Below, in pieces: positions 44,212 through 53,207 of a stretch of DNA of 64,000 nt; positions within the stretch are counted from its first letter, which is position 1; every line of letters begins with the position of its first letter. The position numbers and the translations under genes were made by a program. This DNA comes from Anaerolineaceae bacterium (GTDB lineage Bacteria; Chloroflexota; Anaerolineae; Aggregatilineales; Phototrophicaceae): contig WGMX01000010.1 of NCBI GenBank assembly GCA_016124855.1, positions 1 through 64,000 of the forward strand, written 5' to 3'. The notes under the pieces were generated by a model. That model had not been told where the DNA came from and made no database searches. It worked only from the letters and a program-made list of their open reading frames with translations.

Positions 44212-44681
44212 TGCCGTAATAAATCTTTATAAACGCTTGGCGTCGAATCTTCAATCACAACGGCGTTCGCAACCTTCTGATAAAATTCAATCGGGCCAAC
44301 GGCTCCAATTATAGCGTATCCATAGCCATCCCAACGCATGGCGTGAAGACATGCCAGTGTGAGTACTTTCCCCACTCCTTTCCCGCGCATTGTGTCACTA
44401 ACGCCCGTTGGTCCGAAAAATCCTTTAGCCGTGGTGTCATAGCAACCGAAGCCGATTAGACGCTTATCTTCAATCGCAATCCAGACCGTTGGCGGTGTAC
44501 GACCAAATGCCACATCCGTCTCACTAGCCCAGAATTCGCTGAAGTTCTCCCTCACCCATTTCAATACAAAATGTTTTTCCGGCGCGATTGCGCGACGGAT
44601 GGCGATGCCATTTTCTTGTTGTCGCGCGATTTCTTGCTCCATCGGCGGCAATGCATAGAGCTTAACTAGCATATCGGTCAT
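44208..44681 (-). CDS. GNAT-family N-acetyltransferase
   Basis: 157 residues. The acetyl-CoA-binding region is recognisable as G-V-S-D-T-M-R-G-K-G-V-G-K-V-L near residue 92 (R/Q-x-x-G-x-G/A type), followed by L-H-A-M-R-W-D-G-Y-G-Y-A-I-I-G and F-Y-Q-K-V, where the usual Y/F-Y-x-K lies. Its last codons touch the IS982 relic, so the natural C-terminus may have been changed. It is the last gene of the NamZ/Opp group and may acetylate an amino sugar or peptide from wall turnover; this is inference. Confidence 0.78.
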   Translation of the reverse strand: MTDMLVKLYALPPMEQEIARQQENGIAIRRAIAPEKHFVLKWVRENFSEFWASETDVAFGRTPPTVWIAIEDKRLIGFGCYDTTAKGFFGPTGVSDTMRGKGVGKVLTLACLHAMRWDGYGYAIIGAVGPIEFYQKVANAVVIEDSTPSVYKDLLRQ

Positions 44682-44738
44682 ATCAATAGCCTTAGTATTT
44701 TTCGATAGAATTCATACTTGGTAATTTGGTTGCGCGTC

Positions 44739-45887
44739 TCAATCGTAGATCAGAAACGGCCTCCGCTGCTCATGAAAAGCATTGCAAAAGACTTCCCAGT
44801 TGGCAAAAAAGGCGTCTAAAGACTTTCCATTTTCAATGGCAGTTTGCACATCATGAGAGCCAATAAGGCGGCTGAAATGATTATTCCAAGTGAATGAGAA
44901 CTCAAGATAAATGATTCTTAACATTTCCAGCCAGACTTTCAATGGCTGATATGACTCCTCATCTACTATATGTACCTGCACTCCACCACAAACACTTCCA
45001 GCATGTTTCCCGGTTATTGGCTTAAATACGTGCGGACGGAATCGAACACCCGGCCATTGTGCGCGGTTAAGCACTTGAGCCAATGCAGTTCCATCGATTT
45101 CTGGTGCACCAACAATCTCGAATGGAAGTGCTGTTCCACGCCCTTCGGAAAGGGATGTCCCCTCCACTAGGCAAGCACCCGGATAATGCTGTGCTGTTGT
45201 CAGGTGTGGCATGTTGGGTGAGGGCGGCACGAAAGGCAGACCTGTATCCCTCCACTTCGTTTCGCGTCTGTGGCCTTCGCACGGAACTATTGTAAGCGGC
45301 GCTGGATTCGGATTCCAAATGCTATTGAGAAAAAACGCCAGTTCGCCCAGCGTCATGCCATACTGTGTTGGTATAGGGTAGCGCCCGACGAGCGAAGCCA
45401 AATGTGCGTCGAGCGAGGCACCTTCTACTCGATTACCCAAAGGATTAGGACGATCTAAAACAATTACCTCTACTCCATGATCTCCCGCAGCCTCTAAGAT
45501 ATGGGATATTGTCCAAATGAACGTATAGTAGCGTACGCCTATGTCCTGAATGTCGCAAACGATCGCATCTATATGGGAAAGCATTTCTGGAGTGGGACGT
45601 TCGCTAGTGCCATACAGGCTGTAAATCGGCAATCCGGTTCGGGTGTCAGTTATGGTGGCAATTTGTTCGCCATCAGCAGCGGCTGCTGTCAAACCATGCT
45701 CCGGGCTGAATAAGGCTGTGAGATTGATCGTGTGCTCGCGGCGCAAAATGTCGTAAGTGCTGATTAGTTTGCCGTCAACAGCGCTGGGATTGGTAAAAAG
45801 CCCTACACGCTTCCCATGAAGTTCAGCGAAGTTTGAGTCTCTCAAAACTTCGATACCAGTACGAACCTGCTGAGTTCTTGGTTTCAT
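44739..45887 (-). CDS. namZ: Exo-beta-N-acetylmuramidase NamZ-like protein (DUF1343, GH171)
   Basis: 382 residues covering a whole DUF1343 protein. Family motifs are G-K-R-V-G-L-F-T-N-P-S-A-V near residue 25, L-F-S-P-E-H-G-L near 59, D-I-Q-D-I-G-V-R-Y-Y-T-F near 112, V-L-D-R-P-N-P-L-G near 142 and L-V-E-G-T-S-L-S-E-G-R-G-T near 238. NamZ removes terminal MurNAc from peptidoglycan fragments. No signal peptide is visible, unlike many secreted homologues, so it may act on imported muropeptides. The Opp-type transporter genes upstream support this. Confidence 0.82.
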   Translation of the reverse strand: MKPRTQQVRTGIEVLRDSNFAELHGKRVGLFTNPSAVDGKLISTYDILRREHTINLTALFSPEHGLTAAAADGEQIATITDTRTGLPIYSLYGTSERPTPEMLSHIDAIVCDIQDIGVRYYTFIWTISHILEAAGDHGVEVIVLDRPNPLGNRVEGASLDAHLASLVGRYPIPTQYGMTLGELAFFLNSIWNPNPAPLTIVPCEGHRRETKWRDTGLPFVPPSPNMPHLTTAQHYPGACLVEGTSLSEGRGTALPFEIVGAPEIDGTALAQVLNRAQWPGVRFRPHVFKPITGKHAGSVCGGVQVHIVDEESYQPLKVWLEMLRIIYLEFSFTWNNHFSRLIGSHDVQTAIENGKSLDAFFANWEVFCNAFHEQRRPFLIYD

Positions 45888-46070
45888 GATCTCAATAACT
45901 CAAATTACTTACGAGTCTACAGAATGTTTTGGTGCGCTAGAGTGATTTGTGCGAGAAAAATATCAATTGATGCCGAGAACAACCCATTCATGAGCATTTG
46001 CACAATTTTGTCTTCGAAGTGCGTCTCACGAACCTTGATTACTATCTATGTTAGGAGCCAACCTAACTCA

Positions 46071-46250
46071 TCAAGTCATCCATCGGCTCACCGCCAACGC
46101 GCCCATAATAAGCACACCACCGATCAAAACGCTGCACAAGCTTATGATCCATTCAGGGCTATTGTGTGGTTCGAGTAACAATAGCACCAATCCACTACCG
46201 CCTATAAAAAAGCCAATGCGCGCAAAACCCTTTAAAACATTTCTATCCAT
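46071..46250 (-). CDS. Small two-helix membrane protein
   Basis: 59 residues if started at the ATG at 46250, which overlaps the end of the ATPase gene by 8 bases. Two hydrophobic segments (about 10-28 and 34-54) surround E-P-H-N-S-P-E-W. The overlap and co-orientation suggest translational coupling. No family was recognised; it may be chance coding, but its composition is protein-like. Confidence 0.5.
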   Translation of the reverse strand: MDRNVLKGFARIGFFIGGSGLVLLLLEPHNSPEWIISLCSVLIGGVLIMGALAVSRWMT

Positions 46251-47307
46251 CGGCTGACCGATGCTTTGCAACCAGTAAGCTACTGGTAGTTGCTGGCTCG
46301 AGATATCGGATGAGTTTGCCGCCCTGTGTCTGTGGTGTACACGCTACTAACTGCCCTTTTTGACTGATCTGCTCTAACAACGGGATTTGCGTATCACATA
46401 TTCCCGGCTGAAAAAAGGTGCAGCGCGGGTGAAAAGCGCAACCCCGCGGAATATTAGTCAACTTGGGGATTTCCTCAGAACGGAGTGTCAGGTGCTCTTT
46501 GTGTCGTGTCCGTTCTGGGTCAGCTTCGGGAACGGCTGCTACCAACGCTCGCGTATAAGGGTGCAGTGGGTTGCCAATTACATCTGGCGTCCGTCCGATT
46601 TCGACAATTCGCCCCAAGTACATCACTGCAATTCGTCCCTCCCAAGCGAAATATTTCGCCAACGCCAAATCGTGTGTGATGAACACAATAGCGACATTCA
46701 ATTCCTCACGCAGCCGCTGCAGCATTTTCAAAATGCCGATACGAATGCTCACATCCACCATACTTACAGCCTCATCGGCTACAATCAAACGAGGATTCAC
46801 CGTCAAGGCTCGTGCAATACTCACCCGCTGCCGTTGTCCCCCGCTTAACTGGTGTGGGAATTTATGCACAATGTCTCCCGGCGGCGTCAAATCTACCATC
46901 GTTAACAATTCCCAGATGCGCTTCCGCAGTTCTGCCCGACCGTTTACTAGTCGATGGCGTTGCAATGGAAAGCTCAAAATTTGTTCAATGGTATGTGATG
47001 GGTTTAACGAGGCGAATGGGTCTTGATGCACAATTTGTAAAGATCGCCGTAATATTGCCTTCGTCCTCCCCTGATATTTTCCTATCGGCTGTCCATCCAC
47101 GAGAATTTCCCCACCTGAAGGATTTAGAAGTCCCGCGATCATTTTGCCTGTGGTGGTTTTTCCGCAGCCACTTTCCCCGACAATACAGATAATTTCTTGC
47201 GGATATATTGCTAGATCGATACCTTGAATGACCGGAATTACTTGTCGATCTTTGATGAACTGTCTCTCGACATGCTGCAGTTCAACAATTGGTTGTGCTG
47301 TCATCAT
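46243..47307 (-). CDS. Peptide-type ABC transporter ATPase (OppF/DppF-like)
   Basis: 354 residues from the ATG at 47307, with AGAGGA upstream; 47325 is an alternative. It carries Walker A G-E-S-G-C-G-K-T-T near residue 41, the signature L-S-G-G-Q-R-Q-R near 152, and Walker B L-I-V-A-D-E-A near 172. The C-terminal oligopeptide domain has the Fe-S-like cysteine set C-A-F-H-P-R-C-T-F and a later C-D. It powers the OppB/OppC channel with its partner at 47327-48334. The A in D-E-A-V-S replaces the more common P, as seen in DppF-type proteins. Confidence 0.92.
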   Translation of the reverse strand: MMTAQPIVELQHVERQFIKDRQVIPVIQGIDLAIYPQEIICIVGESGCGKTTTGKMIAGLLNPSGGEILVDGQPIGKYQGRTKAILRRSLQIVHQDPFASLNPSHTIEQILSFPLQRHRLVNGRAELRKRIWELLTMVDLTPPGDIVHKFPHQLSGGQRQRVSIARALTVNPRLIVADEAVSMVDVSIRIGILKMLQRLREELNVAIVFITHDLALAKYFAWEGRIAVMYLGRIVEIGRTPDVIGNPLHPYTRALVAAVPEADPERTRHKEHLTLRSEEIPKLTNIPRGCAFHPRCTFFQPGICDTQIPLLEQISQKGQLVACTPQTQGGKLIRYLEPATTSSLLVAKHRSADG

Positions 47308-47326
47308 TGGTATTCCTCTAGGCAAT

Positions 47327-48334
47327 TCATACTTTGCGTCCCGCCTGCACTACCGCTGCTGACTCATGGCATGCTACGAGGTGATCGTTCTTCGCAAGCA
47401 TCTGTGGCTGCTCCACTTTGCAAATCTCATTTACGAACGAGCAGCGAGGATGAAACTTGCATCCAAGTGGTGGATTAATCAAATCAGGCGGACTACCGGG
47501 AATACTGTCTAGTTCTTCACGTCCAACACTTAAGCGTGGTGCGGCGTTCAGCAAGCTGAGCGTGTAAGCATGGCGTGGATGATAAAACACATCGTCGACT
47601 GGCCCAATTTCCACGATATTACCTGCATACATAGTCGCGATTCGGTCGGCTATTTCTGCCGCTACTGCCAAATCATGGCTGATAAAAATCATGCTGAAGT
47701 TGAGTTCCTTCCGCATTTCCTTCAGCACATCCAGAATGGAGCGCTGCGTCAAAATGTCTACCGCTGTTGTCGGCTCATCCAAGATGACAACTTGTGGTTG
47801 CAAAAGCAGACTGGTCGCCAGCAGCACGCGCTGACGCATCCCACCGCTTAACTCATGCGGATACGACCTGAACACTCGCAACGGATCAAGCTTCACGCGC
47901 TCAAACAATTCAAGTGCTCGCTTTTGTGCTGTCTTGCGCGGCATTTTGTGTGCGTCCGCCGTATCATAAATCATGTCTGAAATACGAATGACCGGGTTCA
48001 GAGAATTGAGCGCTCCCTGAAACACCATCGAGCATTCGGCCCAAAGAAACTGGCGCATCGCTTCCTTGCCCAACTTCAAGACATTTATTAGACTTCCATC
48101 ACGCTTTGTATAGATGATGCTGCCTCGGTCAATTGATGCAGTCTGTGGGAGCAACCGCATCAACGCCAAATTCAAGGTGGACTTACCGCAGCCACTTTCT
48201 CCAATGAAAGCTAGTGTTTCTCCTGCATAAAGGTCAAACGTTACATCTGTCACGGCTCTTACCCGTCCGCGCCGTGCTAAGTAACTTACATCCAATTCAC
48301 GGACTTGAAGGACAACTTGCTCATTACTAACCAT
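47327..48334 (-). CDS. Peptide-type ABC transporter ATPase (OppD/DppD-like)
   Basis: 335 residues. Walker A is G-E-S-G-C-G-K-S-T near residue 41, the signature L-S-G-G-M-R-Q-R near 160 and Walker B V-V-I-L-D-E-P near 180. The C-terminal extension has C-K-F-H-P-R-C-S-F typical of oligopeptide ATPases. It starts 3 bases after OppC and is followed by the OppF-like gene. Together they form the complete ATP motor, unlike the sugar systems in this window. Confidence 0.93.
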   Translation of the reverse strand: MVSNEQVVLQVRELDVSYLARRGRVRAVTDVTFDLYAGETLAFIGESGCGKSTLNLALMRLLPQTASIDRGSIIYTKRDGSLINVLKLGKEAMRQFLWAECSMVFQGALNSLNPVIRISDMIYDTADAHKMPRKTAQKRALELFERVKLDPLRVFRSYPHELSGGMRQRVLLATSLLLQPQVVILDEPTTAVDILTQRSILDVLKEMRKELNFSMIFISHDLAVAAEIADRIATMYAGNIVEIGPVDDVFYHPRHAYTLSLLNAAPRLSVGREELDSIPGSPPDLINPPLGCKFHPRCSFVNEICKVEQPQMLAKNDHLVACHESAAVVQAGRKV

Positions 48335-48337
48335 CGC

Positions 48338-49525
48338 TTACAATCCGCTTCGCAAACGCGGGTTAAAAATCTCTTCAAGAGAGCGAGTGAAAAGTACCAG
48401 ACACAATTGAAATAGTGCGATTGCAACAATCGGCGAGATAAGCATACTCGCTGCATTGGGGTTGAATAATGCGCCTTGCTGTCGCCCCATGAAAATCATC
48501 ACGCCCCAATCCGGTTCGGTTAGCGGCACTAGGCCCAAAATAACCAACAATACTAAGTTATACATTGCTGCCCGAACCGAAAAGATGGTATTGACTGCGA
48601 TATAACTAATCATATTGGGGAACACTTCGCGTGAGATGATATGCCATGTTCCCAAATCCAGCGCAATCGCCGCCTCCACGTAATCCCGCTCACGTAGGCT
48701 AAGTACCTGCGCCCGAATTGCTCGCATCAACGCTGGCCAATTTAGTACGGCAAACAACACTGCAAGCAAGATACGATTGTCTAGTTTGATTAACCCTGCC
48801 AAAACCAGCAGCAAGGGAGTTTGAGGAATTGTCAGAATAAAATTCGATATGGAAGAAAAAACTTGATCGATCACACCCCCTAACAGCCCAGCCATCGAAC
48901 CCAATATGACCGCGATTCCTGTTGCCAACAAGCCTGCTACAACCGATGTCACGATCAGAGTTTGTCCTCCGTTCACAATATGCGATAGCACACTACGCCC
49001 TTGCCAGTCTAACCCCAGAGGAAATTCTGTCGACGGACCTTGAAAGAGTGAAGTTGCACCGGGTTGGCGGCGGTTAAACTGTGGTTGTCCCTCATACGGC
49101 ACAAACAAGGGTCCAAATACGGATACTCCCAAGAAGAACATAATGCCTAGAAAACCTATAAAACCGGCCTTATTCCGCAGCAATGTTTTTCCGGTTGAAC
49201 GCAGGCCATTCCCTAGGGTTGCCATTTGCCGCATGAAAAATTCGCGGTTAGTTTCCTGGAAACTTACTTCATCCAATGTTGCTAGAGAGGTAAAAGGATC
49301 TTGACGATTGACGTAGGCGTATGAAATCACTACCGCCGTCGTCAGAAACATCATCGGTATACCACCCAAAAATCCACAGGCGAAACCACTGAGTGTACAG
49401 GCGAAATATCCGCCAATCCCTGCCCACAGTTTCCGGTATTTAAGCGCGACTCCCAGTGGAACAAGGCCAAAAAACAGTCCAATGATCAGCCCTGTAGATG
49501 TTGCGACTGTCTCAAATCCAATCAT
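48338..49525 (-). CDS. Peptide-type ABC permease (OppC/DppC-like) with N-terminal membrane extension
   Basis: 395 residues, about 100 more than normal. The first 75 residues carry about three extra hydrophobic segments (5-25, 33-53, 56-73), then a soluble linker. The usual OppC core starts near residue 118 with L-R-N-K-A-G-F-I-G-F. The EAA-type loop reads Y-V-E-A-A-I-A-L-D-L-G-T-W near 288. It overlaps the OppB gene by four bases (ATGA-type coupling). Confidence 0.9.
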   Translation of the reverse strand: MIGFETVATSTGLIIGLFFGLVPLGVALKYRKLWAGIGGYFACTLSGFACGFLGGIPMMFLTTAVVISYAYVNRQDPFTSLATLDEVSFQETNREFFMRQMATLGNGLRSTGKTLLRNKAGFIGFLGIMFFLGVSVFGPLFVPYEGQPQFNRRQPGATSLFQGPSTEFPLGLDWQGRSVLSHIVNGGQTLIVTSVVAGLLATGIAVILGSMAGLLGGVIDQVFSSISNFILTIPQTPLLLVLAGLIKLDNRILLAVLFAVLNWPALMRAIRAQVLSLRERDYVEAAIALDLGTWHIISREVFPNMISYIAVNTIFSVRAAMYNLVLLVILGLVPLTEPDWGVMIFMGRQQGALFNPNAASMLISPIVAIALFQLCLVLFTRSLEEIFNPRLRSGL

Positions 49526-50616
49526 GATTCATCTTTATCACCCAATCGAACACGCGGGTCAAGAATGCCAAAGAGCAAGTCTGCCAGTACATTTGAAATT
49601 ACCACCGCGACGGTAATCACCAAAAACATTCCCTGCATAGTCGTGTAATCCCGAGCATTAATTGCCCTCAGCAGGTTACGTCCGATACCCGGGTATTGGA
49701 ATAACTCCTCAATCACGATACTTCCGCCAACTAAAAAACCAATACTTATTGCCAACCTTGTCACCAGTGGTAGCAGGGCATTGCGACCCACATAGCCGGT
49801 CAAGATACGTCGTTCACTCAATCCGCGCGCCTTAGCGACATTGATATAGTCTTCACCCAGTGTGGAAAGGGTACTGCTTTTCATAGTCAAAACCCACCCG
49901 CCTATTGAAGCTAACACGTACGTCACGACAGGGAGGATTGCTAGTTTAAGAATGCTGCCTATATATTCGGGCGTGAATCCCGGTTTTATACTCGGATCAA
50001 CGCCACCGCGCATTTGTCCTGGCGAAAACCATCCCCATTGAATCCCAACTACGATAATCAGGAACAGGGGGATTATATAATCGGGTACACCATACAAGAT
50101 GGAAGCAATAACTGTAACAACGTTATCGAGGATGCCACCGCGCCAATAGGCCATCACCAATCCCAATAACACGCCTAACGAAAAACTGATTAGTATACCT
50201 AATCCTGCCGAGAAGAGTGTCCAAGGTAAATAAGCCAAAATCTGATCTGTGACTTTTATCCCCGGAGATGTAATGGATAAGCCCATATCGCCATGGAGCA
50301 GTTTGCCAAAATAATCCAAGTATTGTGCTCCAACAGGCTGGTTAGGATTAAACCCGAACAACAGGGATGCCCGCGCACGAGCTTCTTCATAGCCAATGCC
50401 CTGCTGCCGCTGTAATTGATCAATTTTAATATCGATTGGGTTCCCGGGCATCAAACGAATCAAGAAGAACGTGAAGGTTGTCACAGCCCAAATTGTCAAC
50501 AAACCTTGTGTCACAACACTTACCATGTAATTTTTTCGCAACTGCCTCAGTCTGGTGCGCCACATAGCTATCCGTGGTTTGGGCGCCACCGAGATCGGTT
50601 GCACTTCTGTCGTCAT
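49522..50616 (-). CDS. Peptide-type ABC permease (OppB/DppB-like)
   Basis: 364 residues with an N-terminal helix (about 33-55), the family motif F-L-I-R-L-M-P-G-N-P near residue 50, and five further helices. The EAA-type loop reads Y-I-N-V-A-K-A-R-G-L-S-E-R-R near 258, and the C-terminal D-P-R-V-R-L-G is typical. It follows the binding-protein gene after a hairpin and pairs with OppC. Confidence 0.92.
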   Translation of the reverse strand: MTTEVQPISVAPKPRIAMWRTRLRQLRKNYMVSVVTQGLLTIWAVTTFTFFLIRLMPGNPIDIKIDQLQRQQGIGYEEARARASLLFGFNPNQPVGAQYLDYFGKLLHGDMGLSITSPGIKVTDQILAYLPWTLFSAGLGILISFSLGVLLGLVMAYWRGGILDNVVTVIASILYGVPDYIIPLFLIIVVGIQWGWFSPGQMRGGVDPSIKPGFTPEYIGSILKLAILPVVTYVLASIGGWVLTMKSSTLSTLGEDYINVAKARGLSERRILTGYVGRNALLPLVTRLAISIGFLVGGSIVIEELFQYPGIGRNLLRAINARDYTTMQGMFLVITVAVVISNVLADLLFGILDPRVRLGDKDES

Positions 50617-50656
50617 AAAATAACGGCCTCATAAAGCATCTTTATACAAAGAATAA

Positions 50657-50676
50657 GGCGGAACTGGTGCTCCGCC
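50657..50676 (-). terminator. Intercistronic hairpin after the Opp-type binding-protein gene
   Basis: GGCGGA (50657-50662) and TCCGCC (50671-50676) form a perfect stem with an 8-base loop, extendable by ATA/TAT pairs around one mismatch. It lies between the binding-protein stop and oppB. Confidence 0.6.
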
Positions 50677-50702
50677 CTATATGTAACCTTCCAAGAAATA
50701 TC

Positions 50703-52460
50703 TCAGCTGGCAGGGGCCAATTTGCCCTCCAGCAGATAAGAGATAATCCAGTGATCGCTACCCGTCGGGTTTTTCAAAATTGGGTCACCATCAGCTGGCG
50801 CACCCGAAATCAATTTTGTATTAACAGGCTCGGCACTTTGTTCAATATTTAGTGGAACAAAGGGCATCAAATCGTTAAGGATGAGTGCCACTTTTCCGGC
50901 ACGCTCCATCTGTACTGCCGGATCAAGCCCGTCGCTAGCATGAGTAATCAACTGATCAAGATCAATGTCTTCCCCATTCCAGTTGAATTGCATCACAAAG
51001 TCAATACCTTTCTGGTCAGGTGAAGGGGTATGCCCGATGTTGAAGCGTTGGGTCGGGCCAAAGAAGTGACGCGATGCAAACGGTGACTGGTTGCCCCAAC
51101 TCCAAATCGACAGCGAAAAATCACTGGTACGAATGGCCTTAACGACTTCTGAGAATGGTGTAATCGCACGTGCGGTGATGTCGAAGCCAAAAGCGTTCAT
51201 TTGAGCGATAGCGTCTTGTGCGGCGGCTGAAAAGTCCGCAAACTCTGCCGGGAATTTGTATTCGGCACTGATTGTTTTGCCTGCTGAATCGACCCACTTA
51301 CCATCACTGTTTCTGCTAAAACCAGCCTTCTCCATCAACTTGGAAGCACGATCCGTATCAAACGTGTAGCGATCCAGCTTGTCAATGACATCCTTCGGTA
51401 GCAGACTGGGAACTTGATCATCCAAGATACCTGACATATACACGGTACCAGTAAACCCTGCACCAGTCAGGAAGGCATTTTGATCACGATTGATGACCAG
51501 AGCGACAGCTTGACGAACCTCCTTGATATTCCAAGGGGCGATTCCGTCATTGAACAGAAGTGCACAACCGTAGCCCCGAGGAATGGTAATAATACGAATA
51601 CCATCCACAGCCTTCATTTGGTCAATCGTTGCTGGCGGGTAAACATCCGTTGAATGAGCAATTTCGCCGCTTAGCACCAGAGGTGTGGATTGCTCCGTGT
51701 CACCCTGCGAAATCTTGATCTCGCCAAACTTAACACTGTTCGAATAAATGCTGTTGGGTTGCCAGTGCAAAGACATAGAAGCGGAACCCACATCGCTTAA
51801 TGCATACGTATAAGGACCACTAGCAACTAAAGCATCTGGTTTGAAATTATTAATTTCATCCGCAAGTGCTTTCCATTCATCACTGTCACTCGTCTTTCCT
51901 GCTGCTACCAAATCCAGCGACTTCTTTGCCAAATCGCCATAGGTGGCTGAAGCGGCAATATAATCTTTCAAAATTAGCCGTTCGGCGGCCAACGATGGCT
52001 CACCACTGAACACAAATTTCACTGTCTTGTCATCAACTTTTTGCACGTCCGATAGATAGTTCCAATCCGACCATGCAAGAATTCGTCCAATTGCAAATGT
52101 GTTGACCACATCATCAGCAGTAACAGGAGAACCATCACTCCACATCGCACCGTCTTTAATCGTTACCTGATATGCCTTGTTATCTTCAACGAAGCCCCAC
52201 TTACTTGCTAACAAGCCTGTATAGGTTCCGTCAGCCCAGTTATAAATTGCGAAAGGAAGTTGAACATAAGTCTCGAACAAGGAGCCGAGGTTATCCCCTA
52301 AACCATTTGAAGCGAACGAATTTAGGGTATGATCGGGCGGAAGGACATAAGGCCATGTCCCCTCAAATACACCTTTAGGAGCATCTTGAGCAGCAGTGGG
52401 AATAAGGCCTAAGGCTAGAACGAAACATAACAAAAGCGCAACAGCAACAAAGCGTTTCAT
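50703..52460 (-). CDS. Family-5 solute-binding protein (oligopeptide type)
   Basis: 585 residues. The Sec signal peptide ends L-I-P-T-A-A-Q-D, an A-Q site without a lipobox. The mature part has W-S-D-G-S-P-V-T-A-D-D-V near residue 107, V-R-Q-A-V-A-L-V-I-N-R-D near 310 and a C-terminal M-P-F-V-P-L-N region, all typical of SBP_bac_5. It is the first gene of the Opp-type operon. Possible ligands are peptides or muropeptides, judged from the downstream namZ gene. Confidence 0.9.
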   Translation of the reverse strand: MKRFVAVALLLCFVLALGLIPTAAQDAPKGVFEGTWPYVLPPDHTLNSFASNGLGDNLGSLFETYVQLPFAIYNWADGTYTGLLASKWGFVEDNKAYQVTIKDGAMWSDGSPVTADDVVNTFAIGRILAWSDWNYLSDVQKVDDKTVKFVFSGEPSLAAERLILKDYIAASATYGDLAKKSLDLVAAGKTSDSDEWKALADEINNFKPDALVASGPYTYALSDVGSASMSLHWQPNSIYSNSVKFGEIKISQGDTEQSTPLVLSGEIAHSTDVYPPATIDQMKAVDGIRIITIPRGYGCALLFNDGIAPWNIKEVRQAVALVINRDQNAFLTGAGFTGTVYMSGILDDQVPSLLPKDVIDKLDRYTFDTDRASKLMEKAGFSRNSDGKWVDSAGKTISAEYKFPAEFADFSAAAQDAIAQMNAFGFDITARAITPFSEVVKAIRTSDFSLSIWSWGNQSPFASRHFFGPTQRFNIGHTPSPDQKGIDFVMQFNWNGEDIDLDQLITHASDGLDPAVQMERAGKVALILNDLMPFVPLNIEQSAEPVNTKLISGAPADGDPILKNPTGSDHWIISYLLEGKLAPAS

Positions 52461-52740
52461 TATTTACTCCTTAAGTAGTCTATCTAGTGAGTGAGTTACT
52501 TATGTGAGATTGAGTTGTGGCATTACCTCCAACACATACAATAAGAATTCTTGAAAGGAACATGACTATAGCACTGAAACGTTTAAACGCAAATAGCTTA
52601 AGGCTAAGAAAATCACCTAATATTCAAATTATATGCCGGTACAGTAAAAAGTCTTATTATGATTGAACTGTAATACTTCATTCCTGTTGTGCCAGATACT
52701 TAGCTGATCCTCCCTCAATTTTAGCTGCTCGACGATAATC
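52461..52740. other. Upstream region of the Opp-type operon; no gene seen
   Basis: About 280 bases with no coding frame. It should contain the promoter of the binding-protein gene on the minus strand, but no confident -35/-10 pair was picked. Confidence 0.35.
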
Positions 52741-53173
52741 ATGATGTATTATAGGAGTACAATTCTGCCTGATGAGGTCGTTTCACTAGGCGAAATTCAG
52801 GTTCGGGTATCTGCTGCCCAATGCCTTGATACGGCTGCGAAGGCCAGTGCAGTGAGCAATGGAGGCCTGTTACATCACCTCCCTACCAAAAAGCGTTGAT
52901 CGAAGCACTGATGCGCCACCTATTCACGGATTACTAACAAAAAGTGGAGGAGTTTTATGAGCGGAAAACGAAGGTGTTGGGCGCTGGCTGCGGGCTTATA
53001 TCCGGACAACTTTTACCATTGAGGACTCACTACCTATGAAACTGCTAGGAATGCTGTTCTCGCCTATCACTGAATACCCAGGTCTGCTGTGGTTGAAGAC
53101 GGAGGTTCAACCCAATGAAGTGTGCAAGCCTCGCTCGTTGATGCTGATAGGCAGTTTTGTGCTCGGGTCGTAG
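52741..53173 (+). pseudogene. Decayed TetR-family regulator gene
   Basis: Pieces of a TetR protein are spread over all three frames. One piece reads A-V-S-N-G-G-L-L-H-H-L-P-T-K-K (recognition helix and turn). A-L-I-E-A-L-M-R-H-L-F-T-D-Y follows in the next frame. Then comes G-R-W-L-R-A-Y-I-R-T-T-F-T-I-E-D, and L-L-G-M-L-F-S-P up to a stop at 53171-53173. At least two frameshifts and a stop codon break it, so no functional protein can be made. Confidence 0.75.
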
Positions 53174-53207
53174 TGATTGGCAATGAGATGACGATAGTGC
53201 TCCTGTA

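Noticed and set aside
45030..45062. tRNA-like GGAATCGAACACCCGGCC sequence
   Set aside because: It lies inside the conserved NamZ coding frame, and no cloverleaf can be drawn around it.
46387..47192. Several plus-strand frames of 90-150 codons over the Opp ATPase gene
   Set aside because: They are antisense shadows of a well-supported ATPase with Walker and signature motifs.
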